DNA of 64,000 bases from Streptomyces umbrinus. GTDB lineage: Bacteria; Actinomycetota; Actinomycetes; Streptomycetales; Streptomycetaceae. This document shows positions 40,545 through 49,407 of the stretch, piece after piece. The DNA is taken from NCBI RefSeq assembly GCF_030817415.1, contig NZ_JAUSZI010000002.1:2666001-2730000 (forward strand), given 5' to 3'. A program made the translations under genes and the position numbers. Below the pieces are notes generated by a model. That model did no database searches, was not told the origin of the DNA, and saw only the letters and a program-made list of their open reading frames with translations. Position 1 is the stretch's first letter; every line of letters begins with the position of its first letter.

Positions 40545-42520
40545 TTGGCGAGCTCCAGAGTGGGGACGCCTGGCGGATTCAGGCCGAACACCTGGGCGTA
40601 CAGGGAGAGTTCGGCCTCCAGGGCCCGCACCATCGTGTCGGCCCGCCGAAAGCCGTGGCCCTCGCCCTCGAAGGCGATGTAGGCGTGCGGCAGCGGTCGT
40701 GCCCGCTCCTCCAGCCTGGCCAGGAACCGCTCGCACTGCGCGGGCGGGCAGATGACGTCGTCGAGGCCCTGGAGGAGCAGGAAGGGCACGGTGACGCGGT
40801 CGGCGTGCTCGGTGGGCGAGCGCTCGGCGTACCGGCCGGGGACCTCCGCGAGCGGTCCGACCAGGGTCTCCAGGTACTGGGACTCGAAGTCGTGGGTCTC
40901 GCCCGCGCCCCAGCCCGCCAGGTCGAGGATGGGGTAGATGATCGTCCCGCAGGCATACACGTCGGTGCTCACCAGGGACGCGGCCGTGGTCCAGCCGCCC
41001 GCGCTGCCGCCGCGGACGGCGAGCCGGTCGCGGTCGGCGGTCCCCTCCTCGGCGAGGGCGAGCGCGACGGCCGCGCAGTCCTCGACGTCCACGACACCCC
41101 ACTGCTCGCGCAGCCGGTTGCGGTACTCGCGGCCGTACCCGGTGGATCCGCCGTAGTTGACCTCGGCGACCCCGATGCCCCGCGAGGTGAAGTACGCGAT
41201 CTGCAGGTCGAGGACGAGCGGGGCGCGGCCGGTGGGGCCGCCGTGCGCCCACACGACGTACGGCGGGAGTTCGTCGCCGGGGGCGACATGGCCGGGGTGG
41301 TGCGGCGGGTAGATGTGCGCGTGGATCTCCCGCCCGGCGGGCCCGCTGAACGTGCGGATCTGCGGTTCCGGGTAGTACGCGGGGTCCACCGGGTCGTCGT
41401 GAGGGGCGCCGATGACTCGCGCCCTGCCGGTACGGGCGTCCAGTTCGACGACCTCGTAGGCGCTGCGCGGGCTGGCCGCGACGGCGGCGACCCTGCTGCC
41501 GTCGGCGGCGAGCGTGGCCGCGTACTCGGTCCAGGGTCCGGCCGCGTCGACGACCTCGCCGGTCTCCGGGTCGAGGATGCCGAGCGCGGCGGCGCCCCGG
41601 CCGTGCACGACGGCGATCAGTCCGCTCTCCAGGGGCGCGAACCAGCGGCGCCCGACCGTCCACAGCGGCCCGGCGAACTCCTCCTCGCGCGTGCAGATCG
41701 CCTCACCGTCGCGGTAGAGGTTCCACCAGCCGGAGCGGTCGCTCGCGTACAGCAGGGTGCCGTCGGCGGACCAGTCGGCCTGGGCGATCGCCTCGTCCGG
41801 GCCGCCGGCGGCCTTCCGGGTCCCCCGCAGCGTCCCGTCTGGGCCGACGTCGGCCACCATCAGTTCGGTCCCGTCCCACGGCATCCGCGGGTGGTCCCAG
41901 GCCAGCCAGACCGCGCGCCGTCCGTCGGGCGAGATGCGCGGCCCGGTGACGAACCGGTGCTGCCCGTCGGTGAGTTCACGCACCGCGTCCTGGTCCTGCG
42001 CGGCCGACCCGTCCAGCGGCACCGCGGCGACGACCCGGCGCACGTCGGTCGGCCCGTCGCCGGTGAACTCCTCCAGTACGCACCAGACCTCGCCGAGTTC
42101 GGGATGCATCTGCGGGTCCACCCAGCGCAGTCCGCCGCCCACCAGCGACACGGGAGTCAGGGGGCGCGGCTCCTTGTCGGGGCGGGCGGGCTCGTACGCG
42201 TACAGCCGCTGGTCGGCGAAGTTGACGAACACCACCAGCGGGCCGTCGTCGCCGACCGCCCCGGCCCAGGGGTGTCCGCCGTACTCCATGACACGGCTGC
42301 GCACGTTCCAGGGGGCGGGCAGTACCGATTCCTCGGTGCCGTCGGCGCGGCGGCGCACGAGAGCACGGCGACCGCCCTCGGTGGGCCGGGGCTCGGTCCA
42401 CCAGACCTCGTCGCCGACGAAGCCGACGAAGTCGGGGTGTCCGTCGTGCGCGGCGGCGAGCGACGCGTCGATGGGCGAGGGCCAGGAACCGTAGGCCAGG
42501 GTCTGCACGATGTCCCCCAT
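40541..42520 (-). CDS. S9 prolyl oligopeptidase-family peptidase
   Basis: 659 residues: an N-terminal beta-propeller (about 1-390, with PRISPDGRRAVWLAWDHPRMPWDGTEL-type blades) and a C-terminal alpha/beta hydrolase domain (about 400-650). Catalytic Ser in AVRGGSAGGWTTAA, Asp in LLQGLDDVICP, His in FEGEGHGFRRAD. Acts as a dipeptidyl or acylaminoacyl peptidase on short peptides, probably cytoplasmic since no signal peptide is seen. Six nt after the stop of the M20 gene's partner frame: it is preceded by M20 and followed by the LD-carboxypeptidase with a GTGA overlap. Confidence 0.92.
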   Translation of the reverse strand: MGDIVQTLAYGSWPSPIDASLAAAHDGHPDFVGFVGDEVWWTEPRPTEGGRRALVRRRADGTEESVLPAPWNVRSRVMEYGGHPWAGAVGDDGPLVVFVNFADQRLYAYEPARPDKEPRPLTPVSLVGGGLRWVDPQMHPELGEVWCVLEEFTGDGPTDVRRVVAAVPLDGSAAQDQDAVRELTDGQHRFVTGPRISPDGRRAVWLAWDHPRMPWDGTELMVADVGPDGTLRGTRKAAGGPDEAIAQADWSADGTLLYASDRSGWWNLYRDGEAICTREEEFAGPLWTVGRRWFAPLESGLIAVVHGRGAAALGILDPETGEVVDAAGPWTEYAATLAADGSRVAAVAASPRSAYEVVELDARTGRARVIGAPHDDPVDPAYYPEPQIRTFSGPAGREIHAHIYPPHHPGHVAPGDELPPYVVWAHGGPTGRAPLVLDLQIAYFTSRGIGVAEVNYGGSTGYGREYRNRLREQWGVVDVEDCAAVALALAEEGTADRDRLAVRGGSAGGWTTAASLVSTDVYACGTIIYPILDLAGWGAGETHDFESQYLETLVGPLAEVPGRYAERSPTEHADRVTVPFLLLQGLDDVICPPAQCERFLARLEERARPLPHAYIAFEGEGHGFRRADTMVRALEAELSLYAQVFGLNPPGVPTLELAK

Positions 42521-42526
42521 TTTTCC

Positions 42527-43879
42527 CTAGGCCGTGCGCAGAAAGCGGTCGAGTACCCGGACGCCGAAGTGCAGCGCCTCCACGGGCACGCGTTCGTCGA
42601 CCCCGTGGAAGAGGGCCTGGTAGTCGAAGCCCGGCGGGAGCTTCAGCGGCGCGAATCCGTATCCGGTGATGCCGAGGCGCGAGAACTGCTTGGCGTCCGT
42701 GCCGCCCGACATGCAGTACGGCACGACATGCCCCTCGGGCGCGAACTCCTCCACGGCGGCACGCATGTTGGCGTACGTCGTCGAGTCCACCGGTGCCTGC
42801 AGGGCCACCTCACGGTGGTGGAACTCCCACTCCACGTCCGGACCGGTGAGCCGGTCAAGGGTCGCGCGGAACTCGTCCTCGGTGCCGGGCAGATAGCGTC
42901 CGTCCACGTAGGCGACGGCCTCCCCGGGAATGACGTTGACCTTGTAACCGGCGTTCAGCATGGTCGGGTTGGCGCTGTTGCGCACGGTGGCCTCGACGAG
43001 CGAGGCGGCAGGGCCGAGCTTGTGCAGCAGAACATCCACATCGTCGAGGTCGGGCGCGATTCCGTACACCGCGGCCATCTCGGTGAGCGCGGCGCGGACC
43101 GTCGGGGTGAGCCGTACGGGCCACTCGTGGGCGCCGATCCGCGCGATCGCGGCGGCCAGCCGGGTCACGGAGTTCTCCCGGTTCACCTTGGAGCCGTGAC
43201 CGGCCCGGCCACGTGCGGTGAGCTTCAGCCAGCCGGTGCCGCGCTCGCCCGCCGCGACGGGGTACAGCTCCCGGCCGGAGCCGTCGTGGAAGGTGAAGGC
43301 GCCGGACTCGCTGATGCCCTCGGTGCACCCCTCGAAGAGCCCCGGATGCTCGTCGGCGAGGAAGCCCGAGCCGTCCTCGGCGCTCGCCTCCTCGTCCGCG
43401 GTGAAGGCGATCACGAGGTCGCGCCGGGGGCGCACGCCGGAGCGGGCCCACTGCCGTACGACCGCGAGGATCATCGCGTCCATGTTCTTCATGTCGACCG
43501 CGCCCCGGCCCCAGACGACCCCGTCGCGGACCTCCCCGGAGAACGGGTGCACGCTCCAGTCCTCCGCCTGCGCCGGTACGACGTCCAGGTGACCGTGGAC
43601 GAGCAGCGCGTCGGCGGACGGGTCGGTGCCCTCCAGGCGCGCGACGACGTTCGCCCGCCCCTTCGTGCGCTCCAGGAGTGTCGGCTCCAGGCCCGCCTCG
43701 GAGAGCAGCGCGGCCGCGTACTCGGCTGCCGGCCGCTCCTGGCAGTCCCCGCCGCCGCGGTTCGTCGTGTCGATCCGGATGAGATCGGAGGTGAACCGGA
43801 CGACCTCGTCGAGGGCCTGCCCGTCGACCGCCCCGTCCCTGGCCGCGTGCTCGTCGGTCGCGCTCTTGTTGTCAGCCAT
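42527..43879 (-). CDS. M20 family metallopeptidase
   Basis: 450 residues. LLVHGHLDVVPA (metal His/Asp, about 91-102), GRGAVDMKNMDAMIL (bridging Asp), FTADEEASAED (catalytic and metal Glu), GRAGHGSKVNRENSVTRLA in the dimer domain and SGGTDAKQFSRLG with PLKLPPGFDYQALFHGVDERV at the end. A zinc aminoacylase/carboxypeptidase that trims dipeptides or N-acyl amino acids. ATG at 43879 overlaps the DppA stop by eight nt; only seven nt lie between it and the S9 gene. Confidence 0.92.
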   Translation of the reverse strand: MADNKSATDEHAARDGAVDGQALDEVVRFTSDLIRIDTTNRGGGDCQERPAAEYAAALLSEAGLEPTLLERTKGRANVVARLEGTDPSADALLVHGHLDVVPAQAEDWSVHPFSGEVRDGVVWGRGAVDMKNMDAMILAVVRQWARSGVRPRRDLVIAFTADEEASAEDGSGFLADEHPGLFEGCTEGISESGAFTFHDGSGRELYPVAAGERGTGWLKLTARGRAGHGSKVNRENSVTRLAAAIARIGAHEWPVRLTPTVRAALTEMAAVYGIAPDLDDVDVLLHKLGPAASLVEATVRNSANPTMLNAGYKVNVIPGEAVAYVDGRYLPGTEDEFRATLDRLTGPDVEWEFHHREVALQAPVDSTTYANMRAAVEEFAPEGHVVPYCMSGGTDAKQFSRLGITGYGFAPLKLPPGFDYQALFHGVDERVPVEALHFGVRVLDRFLRTA

Positions 43880-44708
43880 AGGTCTCCTCCACGGCGGCCG
43901 AGACGATCGTGGTGACCGCCTTGAAGGTACGAATCCCCTCGTACATGGTCGGGCTGGTGTACGCGGCCTTCCGCTCCCCGGCGCGCTCGACACCCGGGAC
44001 GACGGTGGCCGCCATCGCAAGGTGCTCGGCGTCGAACTCCAGGGCCACGGTGAACGGGCCGCCCTCCACGGGCTCGTGCCGCACCGCGAGCCGCGTGGCC
44101 TCCTTGGCGGCGGCGCGGATGTCCGCTGCCGTACGCGCCGGTGTGCGGCACACGGCCGCGTACCGCGAGACATGGTCCTTGACGGCGACCTTCAGTGCCT
44201 CGGGGGCGTAGCCCAGCGCGTCCTCGCAGGCCACGTCGTCGCCGGTGACGAGGACGACGGGGACGCCGTACTCGGCGACGACATGCGCGTTGAGCAGGCC
44301 CTCGCTGGCGCGTACGTCGTTGATCCAGACGCCGGTGATCGAGTTGGCGAGGTAGGTGTGGGCGAGGACGCCCTCCATGCCCGCTCCCGCGTGGTAGCCG
44401 ACGAACGCGATGCCGTCGACGTCGCCGTGCTGCACGCCCTCCACCATGGACAGCGACTTGTGCCGCCCGGTGAGCATCTGCGCCCGTTCGTCGAGCTGCT
44501 CCAGGAGCAGGTTGCGCATGGTCCAGTGGGCCTCGTTGATGAGGACCTCGTCGGCACCGCCGTCGAGGAAGCCGAGGACGGCCGCGTTCACGTCCGAGGT
44601 GAACATCGACCGGCACCGCTCCCACTGCGGTGTGCCCGGCAGTACGTCGGCCGGCCAGGTCACCCCGGTGGCGCCCTCCATGTCGGCGCTGATGAGGATC
44701 TTTGCCAT
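43872..44708 (-). CDS. M55 D-aminopeptidase (DppA-like)
   Basis: 278 residues. MAKILISADMEGATGVTW (metal ligands D8, E10), VLINEAHWTMRNLL (the usual NDxHG-type motif reads NEAHW), GYHAGAGMEGVLAHTY (His ligand), WINDVRASEGLLNAHVVAEYGVPVVLVTGDD. DppA forms a zinc decamer and releases D-amino acids from D-Ala-D-Ala and similar peptides. First gene of the peptidase operon, with M20, S9 and LD-carboxypeptidase genes following almost without gaps, which points to use of murein-derived or D-amino-acid peptides. Confidence 0.92.
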   Translation of the reverse strand: MAKILISADMEGATGVTWPADVLPGTPQWERCRSMFTSDVNAAVLGFLDGGADEVLINEAHWTMRNLLLEQLDERAQMLTGRHKSLSMVEGVQHGDVDGIAFVGYHAGAGMEGVLAHTYLANSITGVWINDVRASEGLLNAHVVAEYGVPVVLVTGDDVACEDALGYAPEALKVAVKDHVSRYAAVCRTPARTAADIRAAAKEATRLAVRHEPVEGGPFTVALEFDAEHLAMAATVVPGVERAGERKAAYTSPTMYEGIRTFKAVTTIVSAAVEETYG

Positions 44709-44754
44709 GCTCCAGTTGTATCGCAGTCCGGAGGAGCCCCACAGGGGAGGGCGG

Positions 44755-46557
44755 TCAGCCGGACGAACCGACCGAAACCTTCACTCGGCCGTCGGCGTAC
44801 TCCTCGTCCACGGTGATCGTGGTGCCGTCGGGTCCCGCAAGGACCGGGACGCCCGGCCGGGACGGGATCGTCGTCTCCACGCCGTTCTGGTGGAAGGTGA
44901 GCGGCGCGGTCGGCCGGCGGCCGAAGGGAGCGTCGTACGTCTGGAGGCGGCCCCGGATCACGGCCCCGGAGGTGTCCAGGGCGGGCTCGGCGTGTGCGTC
45001 GACGGGCAGGATCTGACCGTGGCCGCCGTTCGCCTTGGTCCTGTTGTCCCGGTACTTGGTGTTCCAGTACCAGATCAGCGTGCCGCTCTCGTAGTGCAGC
45101 CGTTCCTTGAGCCTGGGCAGCGTGGAGCGCCAACCGAGCTGGAAAGGACCGGACTTGAGGTACCTGTCCTCTCCGACGTACTGCCGGTTCTCGACGACGT
45201 AGTAGCGCGCGTTACCGTCAGCGTCAGCGGGGAGCGTCACCAGAAGGGCTTCCTTGCCCTGTGTGGAGGAGTCGACCGACAGCGGGTTCAGGACGACGGT
45301 CGAGGGGGTGCCGACGTTCGCCGTCGCATGGTCGAGCCAGCCGAGCCGCAGTTTGGCCCACGCGCCCAAGTCGGCAGGATGGGCAGACAGTTCGGCCTCG
45401 TTCGAGAGCAGTGAGCCGTGCGACATGACCGACCAGAAGCCGGTCGAGTTCTCGCCGCCGGAGGTGTCGTACAGATCGGGCAGACCCAGGTCGTGGCCGT
45501 ACTCGTGGGCCAGTGTGCCAAGTCCCCTGTTCTCGTTGGTCATCGTGTAGTCGTTGACCCAGATGCCCGAGTCGCCGACCTGGCTGCCGCCGTCGCGGTT
45601 TCCGTTGGCGGGGCCCAACTTGCCCGCACCGGACTGGAGATAGCTGACGGAGCCGCGGTGGGAGCCGATGGCATCGGTGCCGTTGACGCCACCGCCGTTG
45701 GCCTGCGACTCCCCCGCGAACGTCAGCATCACGCGGTCGAGATAACCGTCGGGTTCGTTGAAGATCCCGTCCCGGTCGTGGTCGTTGCGGTCCCAGGTGT
45801 CGTACGTGGCAAGGTACTTGGCCAGCGAGGCGGCGGTACGGCCCGTCGCGCGCTGGTCCTCGTACCACTTGTTCAGGCCGTCGGTGACGAGCTGCTCGTT
45901 GCAGTAGTACGTCGAGACGGCGACGCCGTTCTTCCGGCAGGCGTCGGTGCCGTAGTGCGCGAGGGGGTGGTCGACGCGGGTCCAGTCGTGAACGGTGCCG
46001 GTGATCGAGTAGACGCCGCTGGACTGGCGCCGGAAGTACGACCTGAGGGTGTCGCCCGCGGCCAGGTCCGCCGTGCCGAAGATCTGCCGCTGGTAGTAGG
46101 CCCGGCTGTAGTCCCGGGTCCACACCGTGGCGTTGTCGGTGGCGCGGTCGGGTTCGGGGGTCCGGTTGTGCGTGTAGTCGCTGAACTCCACCGGCAGCAC
46201 GAAGATCCGGTCCGCGGTGCGGGCCGTCTCCGCGTACGAGCCCTCGCGGTACTCGATGCGCTGCGAGGAGCCGCGCGTCTCAGGGGTCGCCCGTCCGGCG
46301 GCGACCTTGGCGAGGGCCAGGGCCCGGGCGCGCTGGGTCCGCTCGCCCCGCTTGCTGAGCAGATCGTGGTCGGGGGCCTCCGCGGCGGCCTCGGTCTCGG
46401 GGGAGGCGACCGCGGCGGAGGCGCCCTGGGCGTGGACGGCCGGCGCGGCCACGGCGACGGCAGCGACTGCGGCGACCAGGGATCCGCGCAGGCGCGGGGA
46501 TCTGGGGAGGAACGCGGATCTGCGGAGGAGCGGAGACCTGCGGATGCGCTTGCTCAA
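44755..46557 (-). CDS. Secreted M6-family (immune inhibitor A-like) metalloprotease
   Basis: 600 residues. Long basic signal peptide (KRIRRSPLLRRSAFLPRSPRLRGSLVAAVAAVAVAAPAVHA) with a twin-Arg-rich start; propeptide to about 110; M6 domain with VLPVEFSDYTHN, YYQRQIFG, SYFRRQSSGVYSITGTVHDW and the zinc motif LAHEYGHDLGLPDLYDT (about 343-359), then VMSHGSLL. Predicted start codon is TTG at 46557, with AAGGA seven nt upstream; no ATG or GTG in frame gives the signal peptide. Cuts extracellular proteins; stands alone next to the hydroxyproline cluster. Confidence 0.9.
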   Translation of the reverse strand: MSKRIRRSPLLRRSAFLPRSPRLRGSLVAAVAAVAVAAPAVHAQGASAAVASPETEAAAEAPDHDLLSKRGERTQRARALALAKVAAGRATPETRGSSQRIEYREGSYAETARTADRIFVLPVEFSDYTHNRTPEPDRATDNATVWTRDYSRAYYQRQIFGTADLAAGDTLRSYFRRQSSGVYSITGTVHDWTRVDHPLAHYGTDACRKNGVAVSTYYCNEQLVTDGLNKWYEDQRATGRTAASLAKYLATYDTWDRNDHDRDGIFNEPDGYLDRVMLTFAGESQANGGGVNGTDAIGSHRGSVSYLQSGAGKLGPANGNRDGGSQVGDSGIWVNDYTMTNENRGLGTLAHEYGHDLGLPDLYDTSGGENSTGFWSVMSHGSLLSNEAELSAHPADLGAWAKLRLGWLDHATANVGTPSTVVLNPLSVDSSTQGKEALLVTLPADADGNARYYVVENRQYVGEDRYLKSGPFQLGWRSTLPRLKERLHYESGTLIWYWNTKYRDNRTKANGGHGQILPVDAHAEPALDTSGAVIRGRLQTYDAPFGRRPTAPLTFHQNGVETTIPSRPGVPVLAGPDGTTITVDEEYADGRVKVSVGSSG

Positions 46558-46648
46558 CGTGCGTCCTTCTCGCGGCTGCCGGGGCGCACTCAGGAGAGCA
46601 TGGGGGTGCGGATGAGGCGGGTTGTCCGGCAGCGTGTCGCCGCCGAGG

Positions 46649-47326
46649 TCACTCGGCCGCCCACAACCCCCGTACGTGTCCGAGGTGGCGGGTCATGACG
46701 GCCCGTACCGCCCCCTCGTCGCGGGCGATGAGCGCGTCGAGGATGTCCAGGTGCTCCGCGGCGGAGGCCTCCAGGCGGCCCGCCTTCACCAGCGCGTGCA
46801 GGCCGTAGAGGCGGGAGCGCTTGCGGAGGTCGCGGACCACCTCGACCAGGTGGTCGTTGCCCGCGAGGGCGAGGAGGCCGAGGTGGAAGCGCATGTCCGC
46901 CTCGACGTGCGCGATGAGGTCACCGGTCGCGGCCGCGGTGACACTCTCCTGGGCGGCCGGGCGCAGTGCCTCCAGGGCGACGGGGTCGGCGGTGGCGGCG
47001 AGCGACACGGTCGTGGGGATCTCGATGAGCGAGCGGATGTGCGTGTACTCGTCGAGCTGCTTCTCGGAGACGGCGGTGACCCGGAAACCCTTGTTCGGCA
47101 CGGTGTCGACCAGGCCCTCCTTGGCGAGGTCGAGCATGGCCTCGCGGACGGGTGTGGCCGAGACACCGAAGCGGGCGGCGAGGGCCGGTGCGGAGTACAC
47201 CTCGCCCGGACGCAGTTCCCCGGCGATGAGGGCGGCCCGCAGCGCGTCCGCGACACGCTCGCGGTAGCTGGGCTTCTTGCCGCCCAGCGAGGGCAGGGCG
47301 GGGGCGCTGGCGCGCTGGGCGGGCAT
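46649..47326 (-). CDS. GntR-family (FCD) transcriptional regulator, probable hydroxyproline regulator
   Basis: 225 residues. N-terminal winged helix: YRERVADALRAALIAGELRPGEVYSAPALAARFGVSATPVREAMLDLAKEGLVDTVPNKGFRVT (20-83); C-terminal FCD ligand domain with HIRSLIEIPT, EADMRFHLGLLALAGNDHLVEVV and LDALIARDEGAVRAVMTRHLGHV (metal-binding His set). Placed 29 nt below the epimerase gene, so it is the last gene of the leftward cluster and likely controls it. ATG at 47326. Confidence 0.9.
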   Translation of the reverse strand: MPAQRASAPALPSLGGKKPSYRERVADALRAALIAGELRPGEVYSAPALAARFGVSATPVREAMLDLAKEGLVDTVPNKGFRVTAVSEKQLDEYTHIRSLIEIPTTVSLAATADPVALEALRPAAQESVTAAATGDLIAHVEADMRFHLGLLALAGNDHLVEVVRDLRKRSRLYGLHALVKAGRLEASAAEHLDILDALIARDEGAVRAVMTRHLGHVRGLWAAE

Positions 47327-47355
47327 CGGGGATTTCCTTGTCGTGGTCGGGGGCT

Positions 47356-48357
47356 TCAGAGGACGAAGCCCGCCGGGAACGGGTCGGTGGGGTCGAGCAG
47401 ATACTGGGCCGTGCCGGTCACCCAGGCACGCCCGGTGAAGCTTGGCAGGACGGCCGGGATCCCGGCGACCTCGGTGGTGTCGAGGAGCCGGCCGGTGAAG
47501 TGGGTACCGATGAAGGACTCGTTCAAGAACTCGGTGTTCAGGGGGAGTTCGCCGCGTGCGTGCAGCTGCGCCATGCGCGCGGAGGTGCCCGTGCCGCAGG
47601 GTGAGCGGTCGAACCAGCCGGGGTGGATGGCCATCGCGTGCCGCGAGTGCCGGGCCGTCGAGCCCGGGGCGGTGAGCTGCACATGGTGACAGCCCCGGAT
47701 GGACGGATCCTCGGGGTGGACGGGCTCCCCCTCGGCGTTGATGGCGTCCATCAGCGAGAGCCCGGCCGCGAGGATGTCGTCCTTGCGGGCCCGGTCGAAG
47801 GGCAGCCCGAACTGGTCGAGCGGCAGGATCGCGTAGAAGTTTCCACCGTACGCCAGGTCGTAGGTCACCGTCCGCCCGTCGGCGAGCTGGATCTTGCGGT
47901 CCAGGGCGACGGAGAAGGATGGCACGTTCCTGAGCGTGACCGCCTTGGCCGCGCCGTCCTCCACCGCCACCTCGGCGACGACGAGCCCCGCCGGGGTGTC
48001 GAGGCGGATGGTGGTCACCGGCTCGACGACCTCGACCATGCCGGTCTCCACGAGGACGGTCGCGACCCCGATGGTCCCGTGCCCGCACATCGGGAGATAG
48101 CCCGACACCTCGATGTAGATGACGCCGTAGTCGCAGTCGGGACGGGTCGGCGGCTGGAGGATCGCACCGCTCATCGCCGAGTGGCCGCGCGGCTCGTTCA
48201 TCAGCAACTGCTTGATGTCGTCACGGTGTTCACGGAAGTACAGCCGCCGCTCGTTCATGGTCGCGCCCGGGACCGTGCCGATGCCTCCGGTGATCACACG
48301 GGTCGGCATGCCCTCGGTGTGCGAGTCGACGGCGTGCAGGACGAGTTTGCTGCGCAT
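47356..48357 (-). CDS. 4-hydroxyproline 2-epimerase (proline racemase family)
   Basis: 333 residues. Both catalytic cysteines are present: GYLPMCGHGTIG (about residue 90) and FDRSPCGTGTSARMA (about 254), with SHTEGMPTRVITGG and LLMNEPRGHSAMSGA. A Cys at the second site separates hydroxyproline epimerases and proline racemases from the dehydratases, which have Thr. The neighbours decide for trans-4-hydroxy-L-proline to cis-4-hydroxy-D-proline conversion. First catabolic step. ATG MRSKLVLHAVDSHTEG; 94 nt from the deaminase gene. Confidence 0.9.
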   Translation of the reverse strand: MRSKLVLHAVDSHTEGMPTRVITGGIGTVPGATMNERRLYFREHRDDIKQLLMNEPRGHSAMSGAILQPPTRPDCDYGVIYIEVSGYLPMCGHGTIGVATVLVETGMVEVVEPVTTIRLDTPAGLVVAEVAVEDGAAKAVTLRNVPSFSVALDRKIQLADGRTVTYDLAYGGNFYAILPLDQFGLPFDRARKDDILAAGLSLMDAINAEGEPVHPEDPSIRGCHHVQLTAPGSTARHSRHAMAIHPGWFDRSPCGTGTSARMAQLHARGELPLNTEFLNESFIGTHFTGRLLDTTEVAGIPAVLPSFTGRAWVTGTAQYLLDPTDPFPAGFVL

Positions 48358-48451
48358 GGGGCTCCCTGAGGGGTGAGGTCTCCTGCGAGGCAGAGATCGA
48401 GATCGTGGCCGCGTGCCTGCGGGCGGGCGTCCGGGATTGCGGGACTGCGGC

Positions 48452-49357
48452 TCAGGCGAGCCCGGCCGCGACGGCCCGTTCGGTGGCCTCGCGCACGGCC
48501 TGCTCCTGCTCGGGAAGGAGCGGCACGCGCGGCGCACGTACCGGACCGCCGTGCCGCCCCACGATGTCCATCGACAACTTGATGGCCTGCACGAACTCGG
48601 TCTTCGAGTCCCAGCGCAGCAAGGGGTGCAGCTGGCGGTAGAGCTTGCCCGCGGTGTCCAGATCTCCCGCGACGGCGGCGCGGTACAGCGCGACGGACGC
48701 GGAGGGCAGCGCGTTCGGGTAGCCGGCCACCCAGCCCTTGGCCCCCGCGACCGCCAGTTCCAGCAGCACGTCGTCGGCGCCGATCAACAGGTCGAGTTCC
48801 GGGGCGAGTTCGGCGATGCGGTAGGCGCGGCGTACGTCACCGGAGAACTCCTTGACCCCGTGGATGTACCCCTCGCCGTGCAGCTTCGCGAGCAGCTCGG
48901 GCACGAGGTCGACCTTGGTGTCGATGGGGTTGTTGTACGCGACGATCGGCACGCCCGCCTTGGCCACCTCCGCGTAGTGGGCGAGGACCGAGCGCTCGTC
49001 GGCGCGGTACGCGTTCGGAGGCAGCAGCATCACGGAGGCGCAGCCCGCGTCGCGTGCCTGCTCGGCCCAGCGGCGGGCCTCGGCGGATCCGTACGCAGCC
49101 ACGCCCGGCATCACGCGCCGCCCACCGATCGCGACCACGGCGGTCTCCACGACCTTGGCCCGCTCCTGCGGGGTGAGCACCTGGTACTCGCCGAGCGAGC
49201 CGTTCGGTACGACCCCGTCGCAGCCGTTCTCGACGAGCCACGTGCAGTGGTCCGTGTACTTGTCGAGGTTGACGGAGAGGTCGTCGTTGAGCGGGAGGGC
49301 GGTGGCGACGAGGACGCCGTGCCAGGGACGGTTGTCGTTGACGTTGCCGTCGGTCAT
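48452..49357 (-). CDS. DapA-family lyase, probable pyrroline-4-hydroxy-2-carboxylate deaminase
   Basis: 301 residues, an (alpha/beta)8 barrel: WHGVLVATALPLNDDLSVNLD, VPNGSLGEYQVLTPQER (GTTGE-like phosphate loop, here GSLGE), PIVAYNNP (catalytic Tyr, about 141) and IHGVKEFSGD (Schiff-base Lys, about 168). In hydroxyproline pathways this member removes ammonia and water to give 2-oxoglutarate semialdehyde. Lies between epimerase and dehydrogenase genes. ATG at 49357; an in-frame ATG four codons earlier is possible. Confidence 0.87.
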   Translation of the reverse strand: MTDGNVNDNRPWHGVLVATALPLNDDLSVNLDKYTDHCTWLVENGCDGVVPNGSLGEYQVLTPQERAKVVETAVVAIGGRRVMPGVAAYGSAEARRWAEQARDAGCASVMLLPPNAYRADERSVLAHYAEVAKAGVPIVAYNNPIDTKVDLVPELLAKLHGEGYIHGVKEFSGDVRRAYRIAELAPELDLLIGADDVLLELAVAGAKGWVAGYPNALPSASVALYRAAVAGDLDTAGKLYRQLHPLLRWDSKTEFVQAIKLSMDIVGRHGGPVRAPRVPLLPEQEQAVREATERAVAAGLA

Positions 49358-49407
49358 GAGGGGTCCCATCCGGTTTCGGTAGACGGTTTTCGGTGGAGGG
49401 TGACGTG

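Noticed and set aside
40403..43915. 1170-codon plus-strand frame opposite the peptidase operon
   Set aside because: Same bias artefact; the minus strand holds intact S9 and M20 enzymes with all catalytic motifs.
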